Shown here piece by piece: positions 20,884 to 32,877 of a stretch of DNA of 64,000 bases. Each line of letters begins with the position of its first letter. The first letter of the stretch is position 1. The DNA comes from Anniella stebbinsi (lineage: Eukaryota; Chordata; Lepidosauria; Squamata; Anniellidae), in contig JARDYH010000002.1 of the NCBI GenBank assembly GCA_029215795.1, positions 108,932,501 to 108,996,500 of the forward strand, given 5' to 3'. The translations under genes were made by a program, and so were the position numbers. Under the pieces are notes generated by a model. That model was given only the letters and a program-made list of their open reading frames with translations, did no database searches and had not been told where the DNA came from.

Positions 20884-21333
20884 TAGGCTGACCATATGAA
20901 AAGGAGGACAGGGCTCATGTAACTTTAACAGTTGTAGAGAAAAGGGGATTTCAGCCAGTGTCATTTGTATGCAATTAGTTCCCGGTGAAAGTCCCTCTCC
21001 ATCACAACAGTTAAAGTTGCAGGCTCTATACTAGAGTGACCACATACAAAAGAAGGCAGGGCCCCTGCAACTTTAACTATTGTGATGAAGAGGGAATATT
21101 CATTAAACAAAAAACCTATGGTTTACAAAAACAATGTTAAGGCTCTACAGATTCCAACCAAGCACCAAAAAGCATCTCTTCATCTTTACTTTTTTTTTTT
21201 TTAATGTACTGCTCAAGGCCCTAGATCCCAAAGAGTAAACTAATTGCATACAAATGACACTGGCTGAAATTCCCTTTTCTCTACAACTGTTAAAGTTACA
21301 TGAGCCCTGTCCTCCTTGTCATATCGTCAGCCT
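20884..21333. mobile_element. TAGGSTGACC palindromic element, interrupted copy
   Basis: Starts taggctgaccatatg and ends cgtcagccta. At about 21094-21232 roughly 140 bases, including a T12 tract at 21190-21201, replace the normal ttcaccagga word. What the inserted DNA is cannot be recognised. It lies 110 bp from the complete copy. Confidence 0.75.
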
Positions 21334-22540
21334 AAATATACAAAAGTTAAAAATATAATTACGTACTTTTCAATATTAAAGCATTTTAAACATTTTAAAT
21401 ACATAACAATTTAAAAGTCAAAGGTATAGACAGAGGTCCAGATTAGTTGCCAAAGGCCTGCTGGAACAAAAAAGGGGTTGTCTGCCTCCAAAAACACATC
21501 AAGGAGGGAGCCAGTGTAGACTGCAAGGATTAGAAAGAAAATCCATGTGTGTACACTATGCAAAATAAACGACAGCTCAACTGTTTCTAAACCTTATTAG
21601 AAAAACAGGGTGACTAGGCCGAAACCAATGTTGTAGCCCCAGAAGCACTTTGAAAGGTTTCAACATTGTACTTAAAACTTAACACCGGCCCAAACTAATT
21701 AAATGAAGTGTTTGAAGCTTTCAACTTTATAGCAGTATGGACCAAACTCTTAGAAAAGCGGGAAGGAGCACTGTGTGTGAGTGGGGTGGGGGAAATTAAA
21801 AGAAAGCTATAGCTACCTATTCCCAGGAGAGATCTGAAGATGAGGTTACCATGGATCCATGGATCCAGAGGAACCACACCCTGCTTCACCAGGGAGCAAA
21901 AGAGCAAACTGGCCTTATGAAGATAGCCCAATGTGCATTTTAGACTGGTTTTTTTAAAAATATATTTTTGCATATTTTTCTACAACGAAATTTGCATAAA
22001 TTTCCCGAAGGTTAGAGAAATGGTCTGAAAGCACTTGGGCCCCACCCAACAGGGGAAAAGCTGCTCTGCTGCAGAATCTGCAGAATCTGCAGTTCAGATT
22101 CATAAAAATGCAAACTCATTTGGTTCCGTTGCGGATTTCTCTGACATCCATAGCCACAAGTGATGTACGGATTTTGTTAAATCCATTCTGTCTGTGTTTT
22201 TGTGGATCATCAGACCTCTTTTGTTCCATCTTATGCTCATTGACAGAATTGGGATTTTGTTTAACCAGAATGCCATTCTACCTGCACTAATGCGCACTTG
22301 CGCAAATGCACCAATCCACATTAATGCAAGTGCGAATTAGCGCAAATGTGAAAAACTGGTCCACAGAATCCATGTGACTTGGACAAAGTGGGCCTGCTGA
22401 GGAATCCACAGGGTGCATTCATAGAAATCCGTACTCATTTGAATCCATTGCAGATTTCTCAACATCCCTAGCTACCACTAACTTAATTTGGGTGGAGGAC
22501 CAGGATGATGCTGGGAGGTAAGTGGATGGCAGCTTGTTCA
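21334..22540. other. Unassigned sequence
   Basis: Contains two loosely related phrases (cagattcataaaaatgc...gttgcggatttctc near 22095-22142 and cattcatagaaatcc...attgcagatttctc near 22417-22461), suggesting an old repeat with inverted or duplicated parts (gcgcaaatgc near 22300-22345). No gene. Confidence 0.4.
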
Positions 22541-22544
22541 GGGT

Positions 22545-22665
22545 CCTCTCAAATCTTTTAACTTTTATATGACTTGATCTGTTGTATTTTGTGGTTTTAA
22601 CTGCGAACTGCCCAGAGAGCCTCGGCCATTGGGCAGAATAGAAATGTAATAAATAAGTAAGTCTG
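22545..22665 (+). mobile_element. L2-type LINE 3' tail
   Basis: Text aactgcccagagagcctcggcc, attgggcagaatagaaatg and the AATAAATAAGTAAG tail match the 3' end of the longer L2-type copy at 34726-35383. Confidence 0.75.
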
Positions 22666-23804
22666 GTGCAGACCTGCATGATATCCACATTACCAATAGC
22701 AAAGTGCCATTGTTTCACCCCCCCCATTTACAGTCACTCTCATCATTTATGTTCTGTTAAAACAATTGTATTGCTCTGTCTCTCTCCTATTCCAAAAGGA
22801 GGAGAGCATCCACACAGGGTAAAAAAAGGAAGAGAGGCAGGTTCTCAGAATGCGAAGTTATTTTACAATTTCTGCCCAACGAGTTTGGGCCTATGTTGTT
22901 TTTTTAAGGCCTTCCTCAGGGGGTTGGTAAGAGATGTCTGCAGAAAACTCTTAGCAGGATGATAGTCTCTTGTGATATTCACTGGCGACTGAGGAGTACT
23001 CTCTTCTACTCCGTAAAGTGCCGTGAACGCTGATGGTGCTATGTAGGTGTGTATGAATGAATACAAGCCAAACAAGGATGTGTTCTAAGCATGGGTTGTA
23101 GCTTTACAACTTTAAAAATAGGTAGGTGAAACCAGTGTTTCCCCACTGACCACAGGCCTGCATATTCCCACATTCCCCACAAAACCATTTTGGTGGGTAC
23201 ATGGGATCCCACCAGAAAGGGCAGCATCCTGACGGAGAAAACAGCCTCCTTTTCTCATGCGTACATATAATGAATGGTTTCAGTTCATCCATGGGCTCCA
23301 GACCATGGGGCTCTCTATACAGCGGTGGGATGCCACCACAATAAGGAAAAACCAGCACTTTTGCTGCAACGGGATGGCGGTGGCTAATCCTGACGCTGCA
23401 GCAAAAGCATAGGGTTTCCAGCAGCCAGGCCCACCCTCTGCCCAGGCGGACGGCAACCAATCAGTGGTCGCCACCCTCCTGGCCGTGCCTCCACCATGAC
23501 TCCAGAGTGAGGAGAGATGGTGGATGCGCTGTACTCTCCTCGCTCTGGAGAAAAAAGTTGGGGTAAGTCCCTGACTTCTTTTCTTTGCAGCTTTGCTGGA
23601 AAGCCCCAGGTTGGGTATGTAGTGCTGCTGCATCATATAATCAACGCAACACCACTGCACACCCACCCGGGGCTTTCCTTGCATATAGACACCCCCCCCC
23701 CCCGTGTCTGAAGTTCAAATGACATGATATAGGCAGGGTCTGAAGGCACATGAGGCAGCCACCTTGCTGATGCTAACTAGGTCTAGGTCTGGTCAGGGCT
23801 TGGA
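22666..23804. other. Unassigned sequence with local inverted repeats
   Basis: Around 23590-23680, aagccccaggttgggt and acccacccggggctt form an imperfect inverted pair with ttgctg/cagcaa words at 23360-23405, hinting at a decayed palindromic element. A C14 run is at 23690-23703. No credible protein despite long minus-strand frames. Confidence 0.4.
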
Positions 23805-23895
23805 GGGGAAAGCACCTAGGAACCACATGTAGCTCCCTTGGGTCCCAGAATGGAAGAAAGAGGGATATAAATGCAATAAATTCAATAAATATGAT
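23805..23895 (+). mobile_element. LINE 3' tail scrap
   Basis: The text gggatataaatgcaataaattc with AATAAAT repeats is a LINE/SINE-style tail. The body is too short to assign. Confidence 0.45.
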
Positions 23896-24845
23896 TCGAG
23901 TTCCCAAAATGTTTGACTTCATTTAAAAGGAAGGAGACTGAAGGGCTCCAGATTTTGATTAGGGGTCCAGTGCTGGGTGAGAGAGTGTTTAAATCCTTTA
24001 TCCCCATATCAATTACCTGAGTTAATGCTCTTCCCCACCCCCATAGCTACTATTAGCTGCAGAATGGGGAAAAAAGGCAGGGACCCATATTTTACCTGTC
24101 TTTCCCGTCTCTGGGTGGTATCCAATGTTAGTCCTACTAAGAATAGACCCGTTGAAATGAATGGGCCTTCAGTTAGACTAACTTTGGATACAACTCTCCG
24201 CAGCTAATAGCAGTTCTGAAGGGAGGATTTACATTGGGGGAATGGTATTGGGGGACAGGGAGTTACACCCCATTTCTCCCAACACAACACCAGCACCCAG
24301 CTTAATTTGCATCCCTCCCTTTGCATTTCAATGAAGAAAAATATGTTAGAAACCACCAATCTTCCTCGGTATGTTTACCTCAGCCTCAGGCTCCTCAGCC
24401 TGAAATGTTCTAAACAAGCTTGAAACTGAAGTGCTCAATGCTGATTAAATACCATTAGTACTACTTTAGAATATATATATATTTAAAAATCCGCTACTGA
24501 AAGAAACCTGAGTGCCTGTATTTAATGAAAATGTACTAGGCACCCCACACACCTACAGTTAAAGATTTAAAATATCCATAAGCCTGCTGGGTCCACTTTG
24601 TCAACAGAAAACTGCGTCCAGAATGAGCCACTGTCCCTCTGAAAATGGAGAGATACTTTCTTTTCTTAGGATAAATACACAAAAGCAATTAGGCCGTGAC
24701 GTCGTCCCATGGAAATAGTGTGATGTTAGAAACTCAATGAAAGTTGACGCTTAGTCATTTTTATAGTTTAGGCAAGCCAGTGATCAATATCAGAACATTA
24801 AACTTTTGATCATTAGAATATTAAGCATTTGGGTTGCAGCCTAGT
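23896..24845. other. Unassigned sequence
   Basis: A short repeat of the type tatccaatgttag...aactttggatac occurs at 24118-24193 and again at 51850-51945 and 54441-54523. An (AT)n patch lies at 24472-24482. Confidence 0.4.
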
Positions 24846-24848
24846 TAA

Positions 24849-25316
24849 CTGAGCAATCCTAAGGATGAGGCGTCCTATTGACGGAGCAATCCGATCTCAT
24901 TGGCTCCACCCTTTCCTATGCTCTGCCATGCTCTTGCCAGCAGGGCGGGAGGTTCGGGGGAGGCATTTTACACCTCTCTGCCCTCAAAAAGGGAAATTCT
25001 ATTAGATAGGCCTAAGTTTCCCTCTGTCTTGGAGGCATAGATGGAGGCTGGGATGATTAGGATTCCTCGATTCCTTGGTCATTCCCTCCCTACCCACTGG
25101 CACAGCCATTTTGCCTCTTCTACAGTGTTGGAGTTCCAACCCGTAGAAGAAGCCACTGCAGAAAGCTTTGTAGTGGCTGGGAGGAGCGCGGGGGGGGGGA
25201 GGGGGGCTCCAGCATAAGAAAAGCTCTGAAGTCAAAGCTCTGTCCTACTCAGACAGTTTTTCCTAGACACTCCTATGGGCCCTGGGATGCTGTCTAAAGA
25301 CCATAGGATTGCTCTA
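24849..25316. mobile_element. PIF/Harbinger-like miniature element, copy 2 of GCAATCC-ended family
   Basis: Left CTGAGCAATCCTAAGG and the complement of the right end (CCATAGGATTGCTCTA) agree over the GAGCAATCCTA core. TAA lies on each side (24846-24848, 25317-25319). The right end matches the copy at 15185-15607. A G9 run is at 25191-25199. Length 468 bp. Confidence 0.72.
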
Positions 25317-25319
25317 TAA

Positions 25320-27640
25320 GCTGCTGAAATCACACTAAGGTGAATGGGAGTTAAGCAGCCTAGCTGTGCGCAGCATATAATGCCGTGATCATTAGCCAAT
25401 GGAACTTGACTGATCTCTGGATTTATCAGAAAACGTCAGAACCAAGTGCCGTTAGTCCGTCACCAAATTTCATCCAGGTTTCCATCATAAATTAGTAAAG
25501 AACATCTACCATGGTAGTGTGCCAGTCACTTGAGAGGGCCATAGTCATACCTTAAAGGAAACAAACCAAGCAGCAAAAATAAAGAATACCACATCCCACG
25601 TGTATTTTATGTATGCTTGCAATCGTTACTAACTGAAGTTTGTATAAAGAAATAGTTATCAGTAATGGGGGGGGGGGATCTTGTAATCAGACAAAAAAGG
25701 TCAAAAGAAGGGGCTGTGGTTATAAGTACAATGTGGGCATGACAGACAAATATATTGAAATGTCTATGCATGCATGCACAGATTCCATGAATCATGTATT
25801 TTTGCAAAGGGATCATACCAACCTTGGTGAAAATAAGGATAGGGAACCTGCATTGCAGAACGAGAGTCATTTGTGGATTTCTGCTATTATGGAGCTTAGC
25901 ATAAACTTCTTAAAGAAAATTTATAACACGAAGTCAGACACCTTACACATGCCAAGTACAATTTGGGGACTATGCAGAATTAACTTTTCTCCAGCTATAA
26001 ATTTATTAGTCACCTAATTGACACATTCTTTCATAGAGTTCATCTATTAAATAAGATGTATTTGAGATAAGATTAGATTTTGATTCATGCTTAAATTGTT
26101 GGCGGGAATGAGATGCAATAAAATGAGATCTATATAATATAAACAACGACGATAAGAAATGAAAATGGCAAAACCATACACCAAATATAGGAAATTAAAT
26201 GCATCATTTGCCTTATGAATGCCACATCCATGCCCTATTGATCCATTTTTTTGGCCAGTGGATTGGCAAAAGATTGGCTGATGGTACCTGTGAGGTGAAG
26301 GACCAGGTGATGTCCCAAACTTCTACTGGCCTTAATACAGAGTTCTAATGTGGAGGATGATGGTACAATGACTTCAGAAAACAGTATATTCCAGAGGGTT
26401 AGCCATGTTAAGGACAAACTAAATGTTGTCTAATCATGCATAGTGAAGAGCTAAGTGTGATGGTTTTGCTTACCCCTCATGACTTTTTCTTTGTGTGTCA
26501 TGTCTATTTAAACTGTAAGCCTGTGAGCAGAGACTATCTTTCTTAAACTACACACACACACACACACACACCTCTGTTTTTGTCCCCAAATTCCTTCACC
26601 ATCTTCTCCCCTATGAAGGGTGCCAGGTGACCCCCCTTTCTATTGACTCCAATTGAGAGTGTTTTCTTTTTTTAACCCCTACCACATGGGGGGTAGAATT
26701 TGGGGGGGGGGGCAAAATGGGTAGGGAAAGGTTTAACTCCCACCCACCCCCAGAGCACCATTATCCCAATCTGGATTGGGCAACATACACTTACTCAAGA
26801 GTAAGTAAAATCATTACACATAGCTACACTATGCGTAAGTAAATGACCATTCCAGCAAAAACAATGAAGAGTAGCAAATTGTTATTTGGAGCCAAAAATA
26901 ACAAACCAGGGGTAATTGGTTTGAAGCAATAGAATGGAATGGTATAGGGGTCCATTTGGAGTTCTATCATTGTGGAAAAGGTTATATATTTTATTGCTTT
27001 TATTCATTGCTTGTACAGCATCTACTTACTTAGGCACCGAATGAAAATGTATTTATTATTACTGGCATGCAGGGCTGCAGGGCTTAAATTGGTTGATTGG
27101 GCAATTAAACACACAAAAAGGCCTTTGGTTGACTACTCAGAAAGGTCAACTATAATTGTTAGAGCTGACCATTATGGACACACACTTTCATTGAGAGTAT
27201 TTTTCTAGTGTGTTGCTGTAATTATAAGGTGTCCCATGGATGGTAGGTTTTATTTATTAATTGCAAGTGCTTATATTTTCTTCAAGAACTCGAATACAAA
27301 CAAAACAAAACACCTGTAATTTTGGTTTTGGTAATTTACAACTATGTCAATTGGTTAAAAAAAAACCAGATGATTAATCAAATGAACAATCAAATCAGTT
27401 GGCAGCTCTAGTTGTAAGACTCCTCTTGTCATCTAGTGCCCCATGGTGGGGTAACCGAACTAAAGAAGGGCATTCTTGAATCGATAGAAGAAGTTATTCA
27501 GGAATAACTGCAGAAACAACAAATGGTGATGAAAAAACATCCCTGGAGACAAGGTGAAGGAGCTAGGTAGGTCTCATTCACAGAATTTGATCCCCATGCA
27601 CACGAACAGCTGCAGAAGCATGATTGCACAGGTACAGAAT
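25320..27640. other. Unassigned AT-rich sequence
   Basis: About 2.3 kb without recognised genes. Simple sequence includes G9 (25668-25676), (AC)n at 26549-26572 and G10 (26701-26712). No cross-match to other parts of the window was noticed. Confidence 0.4.
26549..26572. repeat. (AC)n microsatellite
   Basis: About 12 AC dinucleotide units, uninterrupted. Confidence 0.9.
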
Positions 27641-27649
27641 GGGTTGAAC

Positions 27650-27765
27650 CCAGTGGAGGTTGGAGGCTTTGATTTCGATGGGGCTGTGATTCCATTCTGG
27701 GTTTTAGTCAGGACCAGCCAGAACTCTAGAGGAGCTGTTCAAGGTTCTGAATCCTATCCCCCAAA
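27650..27765. mobile_element. Half-copy of CAGTGGAGGCTGG hAT-like repeat
   Basis: Starts CAGTGGAGGTTGGAGGC and continues with gattccattctgggttttagtcaggacc, matching the left arm of 30216-30390. The right arm is lost. Confidence 0.55.
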
Positions 27766-29887
27766 ATGGGTTCAGCACCTTGGAAAGCACCCTTAGAATT
27801 GATCCCTGGCCCCACCAAAATCTGACCCATCAGCCTCTACCAGTTGGATCCAGAGGAAGATAATAATGCTTTTGTCCTATTGAAATTGATGGGACTTGAG
27901 TTAGCCATGACTAAGTTGTCCCATCGATTTCAGTGGGACTATAGCATGACCAACATCCTTCAACCCAATGTGAACTGGGCTACACATGGATACAACTAGA
28001 AGCCAGTTCCACAACTGCAGCAACAGTAGCCACTACAGCCATGGGAATAGGTTGCATGTACATGGCTCGGGGAGGGGGTCATGAACAAACAAACAAATAC
28101 ATCCCACTCATGCAAGCCAACTGTAGATCATTCAACAACTGTTGATTCCTTAGATCCCAATGACCCAGTTCTACATTGCTGCTGTTTTCAGAAAATGCCA
28201 GGGGTAGCTTGACAAGTCACTTTTATAAGGACCCTTGGGATTCAGGTAACACAGAAGCAAACAGAGAAATGGAAACTAGAACAGAAACAAAAATATAACT
28301 TAATTGACACTTTCCCAAATAAGAAGAAGTGAAAGTTCCCATCCCCTGCTCCAGTCTCTTGAAGAAAGAGTTGTTTTGCTGGTCTCTTGAGGAAATGTGC
28401 CGTAGGCAAGGTTTAAAACAAATCCCTTTTTTCATAAAGGCTTGATCCCACTGGGGTGTTTTCTGACTGAAAGCAGGAGATGCAAGAGTTTGCTGAATGA
28501 ACAGTCTTGGTAAGCCCACAACTAATTCTGGCAACTTAAATCTCCAACTGCCCCATTAGCTAAGTAGTTCTACCAGAGCATTAGTGAGATGAAGAACTCC
28601 TTCCATCAGTTTGAGGTGGTGATCTCGAGCCAAGGCTGTCAAAAGGCTCCCCTCGAAGCATTTGAAGAGATTGCTCAGGCCGTTGCTGATTTCAGCACAT
28701 TCTCCTCCGATGAGGTGGGGGAACAGTATCACTGGGAAGACAGGGAGAGAGCTCATGTCATTAGCTCTGTGCAGGAGGAGAAAGCTTATCTTAAAACCTT
28801 CCCTGAGGTTAGATATACACAAACCTTTCTCCCAGTGACAGGAGATGTCTCTTATCAATCTTTTTTTTTTTTTTTTGCCTCACAATGGGTCAGCTTTGCT
28901 TCATCCACCAAGCTCCATTTGAACACACAGGGTTTATTATTATTTAGAGTTTAAAAATGGTCTTTGTCCTTTCAGCGTGTCCGTGGAGGAGAAGCAACCG
29001 TCCTTGCCAGGTCATATTTTCATGCACCAACAAGCTTTCGAGACGGCTATTATTTTCTTTCCTCTGAACATATTTTTCAAATTACAGCTGTTACAATTCC
29101 TCCCCACATTAATGGAGACAGTGCATGAGGCCTGGCCTGTTTCTCTGTCAGTGCGTTATGAGTGTATGATGGCAGGCACAGGGAACTAAACATCCCGATC
29201 TTGAACCAGATAATCAAGTCAAATGATCCTTTCAGTGCAATCCTTGAGTAGATCTGAGAGTCAATGGAATTGCTTTAGAGATTTTTTTACCCTTCTAACA
29301 AACAGCAGGATCTGGTCCTAAGAACTCCAAGATTAGAAATAGCACAGAGTTCCTCTCTTCCCCCACACATTCTTCAGCTATTTGCCAAAGAGAAAGTTCT
29401 CTCCTTTGTTTAGAAAAATGGACTAGTCTTGTTTGGCTGACTGGTAGAGTGCTAGCTTTTCCCTTATCAAAATTACAGTATTGGTGAACAAGGCTGTTTT
29501 CATTTTGGGGTAGTAGAGATGACACACTTGCCAAGAGATTCAGAGCATCATCAGATGGGGGAAATCGCAATTCCCTGCCGTCGCTTCTCTGCCCTCAGCC
29601 CTGTGCCACAATACTTCCTCTTTCTACCGAAAGAGGAAGTAAACAAAGACCATGTGGCCCACTCAGGGGCTGTTTTTCTCAAGCTGCTTTTCCTGCACAC
29701 AGCAGGAAATGTCAGCACATTCCATTTTTTTTTAAAGTCAGATTAAAAGGGGTCCATTTTGTGACAGAAAACAGGCTAGAAGGAGTGGGAGGCGCGCAGA
29801 AGGCGGACTTCATCATCTAAAAGACACATGAACATCTGTAAGTGGGCAGTAGCAAGCATGCAATAAAACGCTCATCTGATAATGCTC
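27766..29887. other. Unassigned sequence
   Basis: Mostly unrecognised. 27860-27950 contains inverted words (attgaaattgatgggac, gtcccatcgatttcagt) of a short palindromic repeat. A T17 tract is at 28860-28876. No splice-framed coding pattern seen. Confidence 0.4.
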
Positions 29888-29890
29888 TCA

Positions 29891-30011
29891 GGCCAGATCT
29901 ACACCAAGCAGGATAGAACACTATGAAAGCGCTTGGAAAATGGTATATAAAATGTGTCATGGGCCCCAACAGTTGTCAAAACCGTTATAAAGCAGTAGTG
30001 TAGATCCTGTC
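29891..30011. mobile_element. Harbinger-like GATCTACAC miniature element, 121 bp
   Basis: Left GGCCAGATCTACAC and right GTGTAGATCCTGTC match at 11 of 14 positions when inverted. TCA flanks both sides (29888-29890, 30012-30014). The body matches 30971-31120 and the inner parts of 18807-19122. Confidence 0.75.
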
Positions 30012-30215
30012 TCAGTCACAACCACCTTCTCTTTGTACTTTCAACATGCATTTTACTTCCAGATGTTATCAACTTCGCTCTGGAGCAGTCGCACAAAGGG
30101 TTTCCTGCGACCTATCTGACGATACATCATCAGGTACCAAATCCTGGTAAAATGGCCAAAAGGTTGCCAGGATTCTTCTTGGCCAAGTAAATAACCTGGG
30201 GACACCTGACACTGT

Positions 30216-30390
30216 CAGTGGAGGCTGGTGGCTCCGACGTCAGTGGGGTGGTGAATCCGCTTTGGGTTTCAGTCAGAACCAGTCAGAACTCGAACGAGCC
30301 ATCTAGCTCCTTTAGAGTCCTGGCTGGTTCTGACTAAAACCCAAAGCGGATTCACCACCCCACTGACATCGGAGCCACCAGCCTCCACTG
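30216..30390. mobile_element. hAT-like palindromic miniature element, CAGTGGAGGCTGG ends
   Basis: Begins CAGTGGAGGCTGGTGGCTCC and ends with its complement. The arms 30216-30282 and 30318-30390 are nearly perfect inverted repeats around a short loop. The flanking octamers GACACTGT and AGCGCTGT agree at 5 of 8 positions, with three A/G differences, a possible decayed hAT duplication. Length 175 bp; it would fold as a long hairpin. Confidence 0.75.
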
Positions 30391-30967
30391 AGCGCTGTTG
30401 AAGCTAAGCATATACGAACAGGGTCTGGAGGGAAGACCACTGTCAGGAGCTGTCAGGTTTACTAAGGCAGGATCCAAGTGCCTTAGTAAACCTGACGTTG
30501 AATCCAGGAACCAGCAGGGTGTGTAAGGTTAATGGGTTGCTTTTAAAATGTATGTCCACTAAAGATTTATTATCATCATTATTATTACTTTTAAAATTAT
30601 AGTTGGAGAGATGGATTGGGTTTTGAAAACCGATCCTGTTGGTTCACATAAAAATGTCAGAGAACCCCCCCCCCCTTTTTCCCCAATGATCACAAAATTT
30701 TCTACTCATGCCTTTTCCCCCTTCCCTGTATTGGCTAACTAATATTTGTCTCTTATCAAATTAATCCTCCACATGAAATCTGCCACAAGCTTCCCCAACC
30801 TGATGCCCTCTAGATGTTTTGGACTTCCCATCAGAACTGCCCATCACAGCCAATGGTCAATAGTCCAAAATATATGGAGAGGCTGATGTAGAGGACCTGG
30901 TTATTTCAGTGCTCATGCTGAACAAGTTTCTGACATATTTTTTTTAAAAAAAGAAGGACACCGCAAG
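30391..30967. repeat. Small repeats and simple sequence
   Basis: An inverted pair tcaggtttactaaggca/tgccttagtaaacctga surrounds 30447-30495. A CCAACCTG-type palindromic repeat lies at 30788-30893. A C11 run is at 30667-30677. No gene. Confidence 0.5.
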
Positions 30968-30970
30968 TCA

Positions 30971-31120
30971 GGCCAGATCTACACCTTGTGTCAATCATTA
31001 CAAATGTGGAACAAAACGGAGGAAATAACACTATGGAAGTGGCATATGGAATGTGTAATGTCCCCCATCAGTTATCAGCGCCCTTCAATACCGCTATAAA
31101 GCATTAGTATAGATCTAGCC
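30971..31120. mobile_element. Harbinger-like GATCTACAC miniature element, 150 bp
   Basis: Left GGCCAGATCTACACC and right TATAGATCTAGCC are inverted at 11 of 13 positions. TCA duplications lie at 30968-30970 and 31121-31123. The body matches 29891-30011 (aacactatggaagtgg, cttcaataccgctataaagc). Confidence 0.75.
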
Positions 31121-31278
31121 TCAGTCCTGATTACACATTTCCTGAAGGTGTGATTATTACCCATGCTACTCTGTATAACATCTACATTTCACACTTGCAA
31201 CCCTTGTCTCATTAGTGGATTCATCAGTGGCATGGTAAACAGCCAACGTGATCGACATGGATGGAAGATTATAGATGC

Positions 31279-32307
31279 TAGGGATGTGCACTGGATCGGA
31301 CCCGATCCACGATCCGAGTCCGGTCCAGTGGGAAATCGGATAAATTATCCGATTTCCGATCCGACAGCTGGATCGGCCGATCCAATCCGAACCGGTCCGA
31401 AAAGGCTCCGAACCGGTTCGGCGGATCGGCGGGTGCCCACTGGCGCCCACCGCCGCTTCCATTGGCGGGCGCCAGCGGGCGCCCGCCGATGAAAGTGGAC
31501 AGCGGGGGGGGGAGGAGGGGGCGGGAGGAGGGGGGCCCTTACCTTTCCGGCCCGTCCGCTCCCGTCCGGCGCTGGTGGCTACAACCAGCGGGCTCCGCGG
31601 CCTGCTCCAGGGTGGCGCGCCGGGTGATGTCATCACCCGGCGTGCTACTCTAGAGCAGGCCGCGGAGCCCGCTGGTAGTAGCCGCCGGTGCCGGACGGGA
31701 GCGGACGGGCCGGGAAGGTAAGCAGGGGGCGCGCGGAGGGGAGGAGGGGGGCCCTTACCTTCCCGGCCCGTCCGCTCCCGTCCGGCGCCGGCGGCTACTA
31801 CCAGCGGGCTCCGCGGCCTGCTCCAGGGTGGCGCGCCGGGTGATGTCATCACCCGGCGCGCTACTCTAGAGCAGGCCGCAGAGCCCGCTGGTAGTAGCCG
31901 CCAGCGCCGGACGGGAGCGGACGAGCCGGGAAGGTAAGCAGTGGCGGGGAAGGGGGCTTACCCCCCCCGCGGGCGCCTGCGGATGGAAGCGGACGGCCCC
32001 GGGGGGGGAGGGAGCACGGGGGAGGGGGCTTACCTGCCGGGGCCGTCCACAGCGGACGGCCCTGGGGGGGGAGGGAGTTAGGCCCCCCCTCACCCACCCG
32101 CCGCCATTTTTTCCTCATAGACTTGCATTGCAATGCAAGTCTATGGGGGGGAAAATGGCGGCCGATCCAAAAATTTCCGATTTTTGGATCGGGATCGGAC
32201 TCGATCCGGTCCGGGGGGCCTCCGATTTTGTCCGAACCGATCCATGACAAAATTGGAGGTCCCGATCCGGGTCCCGATCCGATCCGGGGGGTCCGTGCAC
32301 ACCCCTA
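31279..32307 (-). mobile_element. Palindromic hAT element, TAGGGGTGTGCAC family, copy C
   Basis: Ends TAGGGATGTGCAC and GTGCACACCCCTA with identical 8-bp duplications ATAGATGC (31271-31278 and 32308-32315). It is reversed relative to copies A and B. It contains two GC-rich inverted-arm units centred on GTGATGTCATCACC (31623-31636 and 31839-31852), the CATAGACT...AGTCTATG palindrome (32117-32146) and the CTCCGATTTTGTCC hairpin near 32219-32260. Length 1029 bp, GC-rich, no transposase. Confidence 0.94.
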
Positions 32308-32390
32308 ATAGATGCTATCCAGAATGGTGTGGCAAGAATCACGCTGTTCCCGGTAGCATATACATTGGCTCCAGGAACATGGCTTACACC

Positions 32391-32860
32391 TGTCCTGTCA
32401 TGGTTCCAAGCCCTCCTGAGACAACAAAGCGTGAGACAACAAAGAAGTCTGCCAAGTAATCCTCAAAGCTTAATTCAGTAAATAAACATCTCCTTGCGCC
32501 TCAAGAGAATTTAGACATAGGAACCTTACTCCAGGCTAACACTTGGCTAAACTAAACAAGACAAGTGTTCGTTCAACAAAGGCGTTGGTCTTTTCCCTAA
32601 GACCCCTTTCACTTCAAGGAGGAATTCTTTGAATCAGGCTTTGGCAAGAGGCTAGCCGAGCTGACCACCTCTCGCCCTTTTGAACCTACGGCATACTCTG
32701 GGATCGGTTAGCTCTGAAGTCCCCTCCCCCTCAGAGGATTCTTGAGTTCCCACAGGCTGTGTGCTGTTCATGTTATCACTGATAAGGTCTTGTGAAGATT
32801 TGTCCCTGGCGGGTGAAGAGCCTGGGAGAATCACCTCCTCCACTTACTGTGTACAAGGAG
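32391..32860 (-). mobile_element. Possible LTR-retroelement fragment, antisense
   Basis: The left edge TGTCATGGTTCCAAGCCC recalls the TG...CA terminus of an LTR read on the minus strand, and compares with the TGTCATG edge of the LTR at 49694. A duplicated tgagacaacaaag word is at 32418-32443. The minus strand has an open frame at 32652-32843 that resembles nothing definite. No second terminus or target duplication was found. Confidence 0.35.
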
Positions 32861-32877
32861 CCATATGCTTGCATGCA

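Noticed and set aside
23565..23590. Tiny intron (GTAAGT ... TTTGCAG) near 23565-23591
   Set aside because: The spacing between donor-like and acceptor-like words is below 35 bases, too short for a vertebrate intron, and no coding frame flanks it.
31166..31852. 228-codon minus-strand frame as a protein
   Set aside because: It repeats the same Ser-Pro-Gly-Ala-Pro-Pro-Trp motif from the duplicated palindrome of hAT copy C; similar frames occur in copies B and D on either strand.
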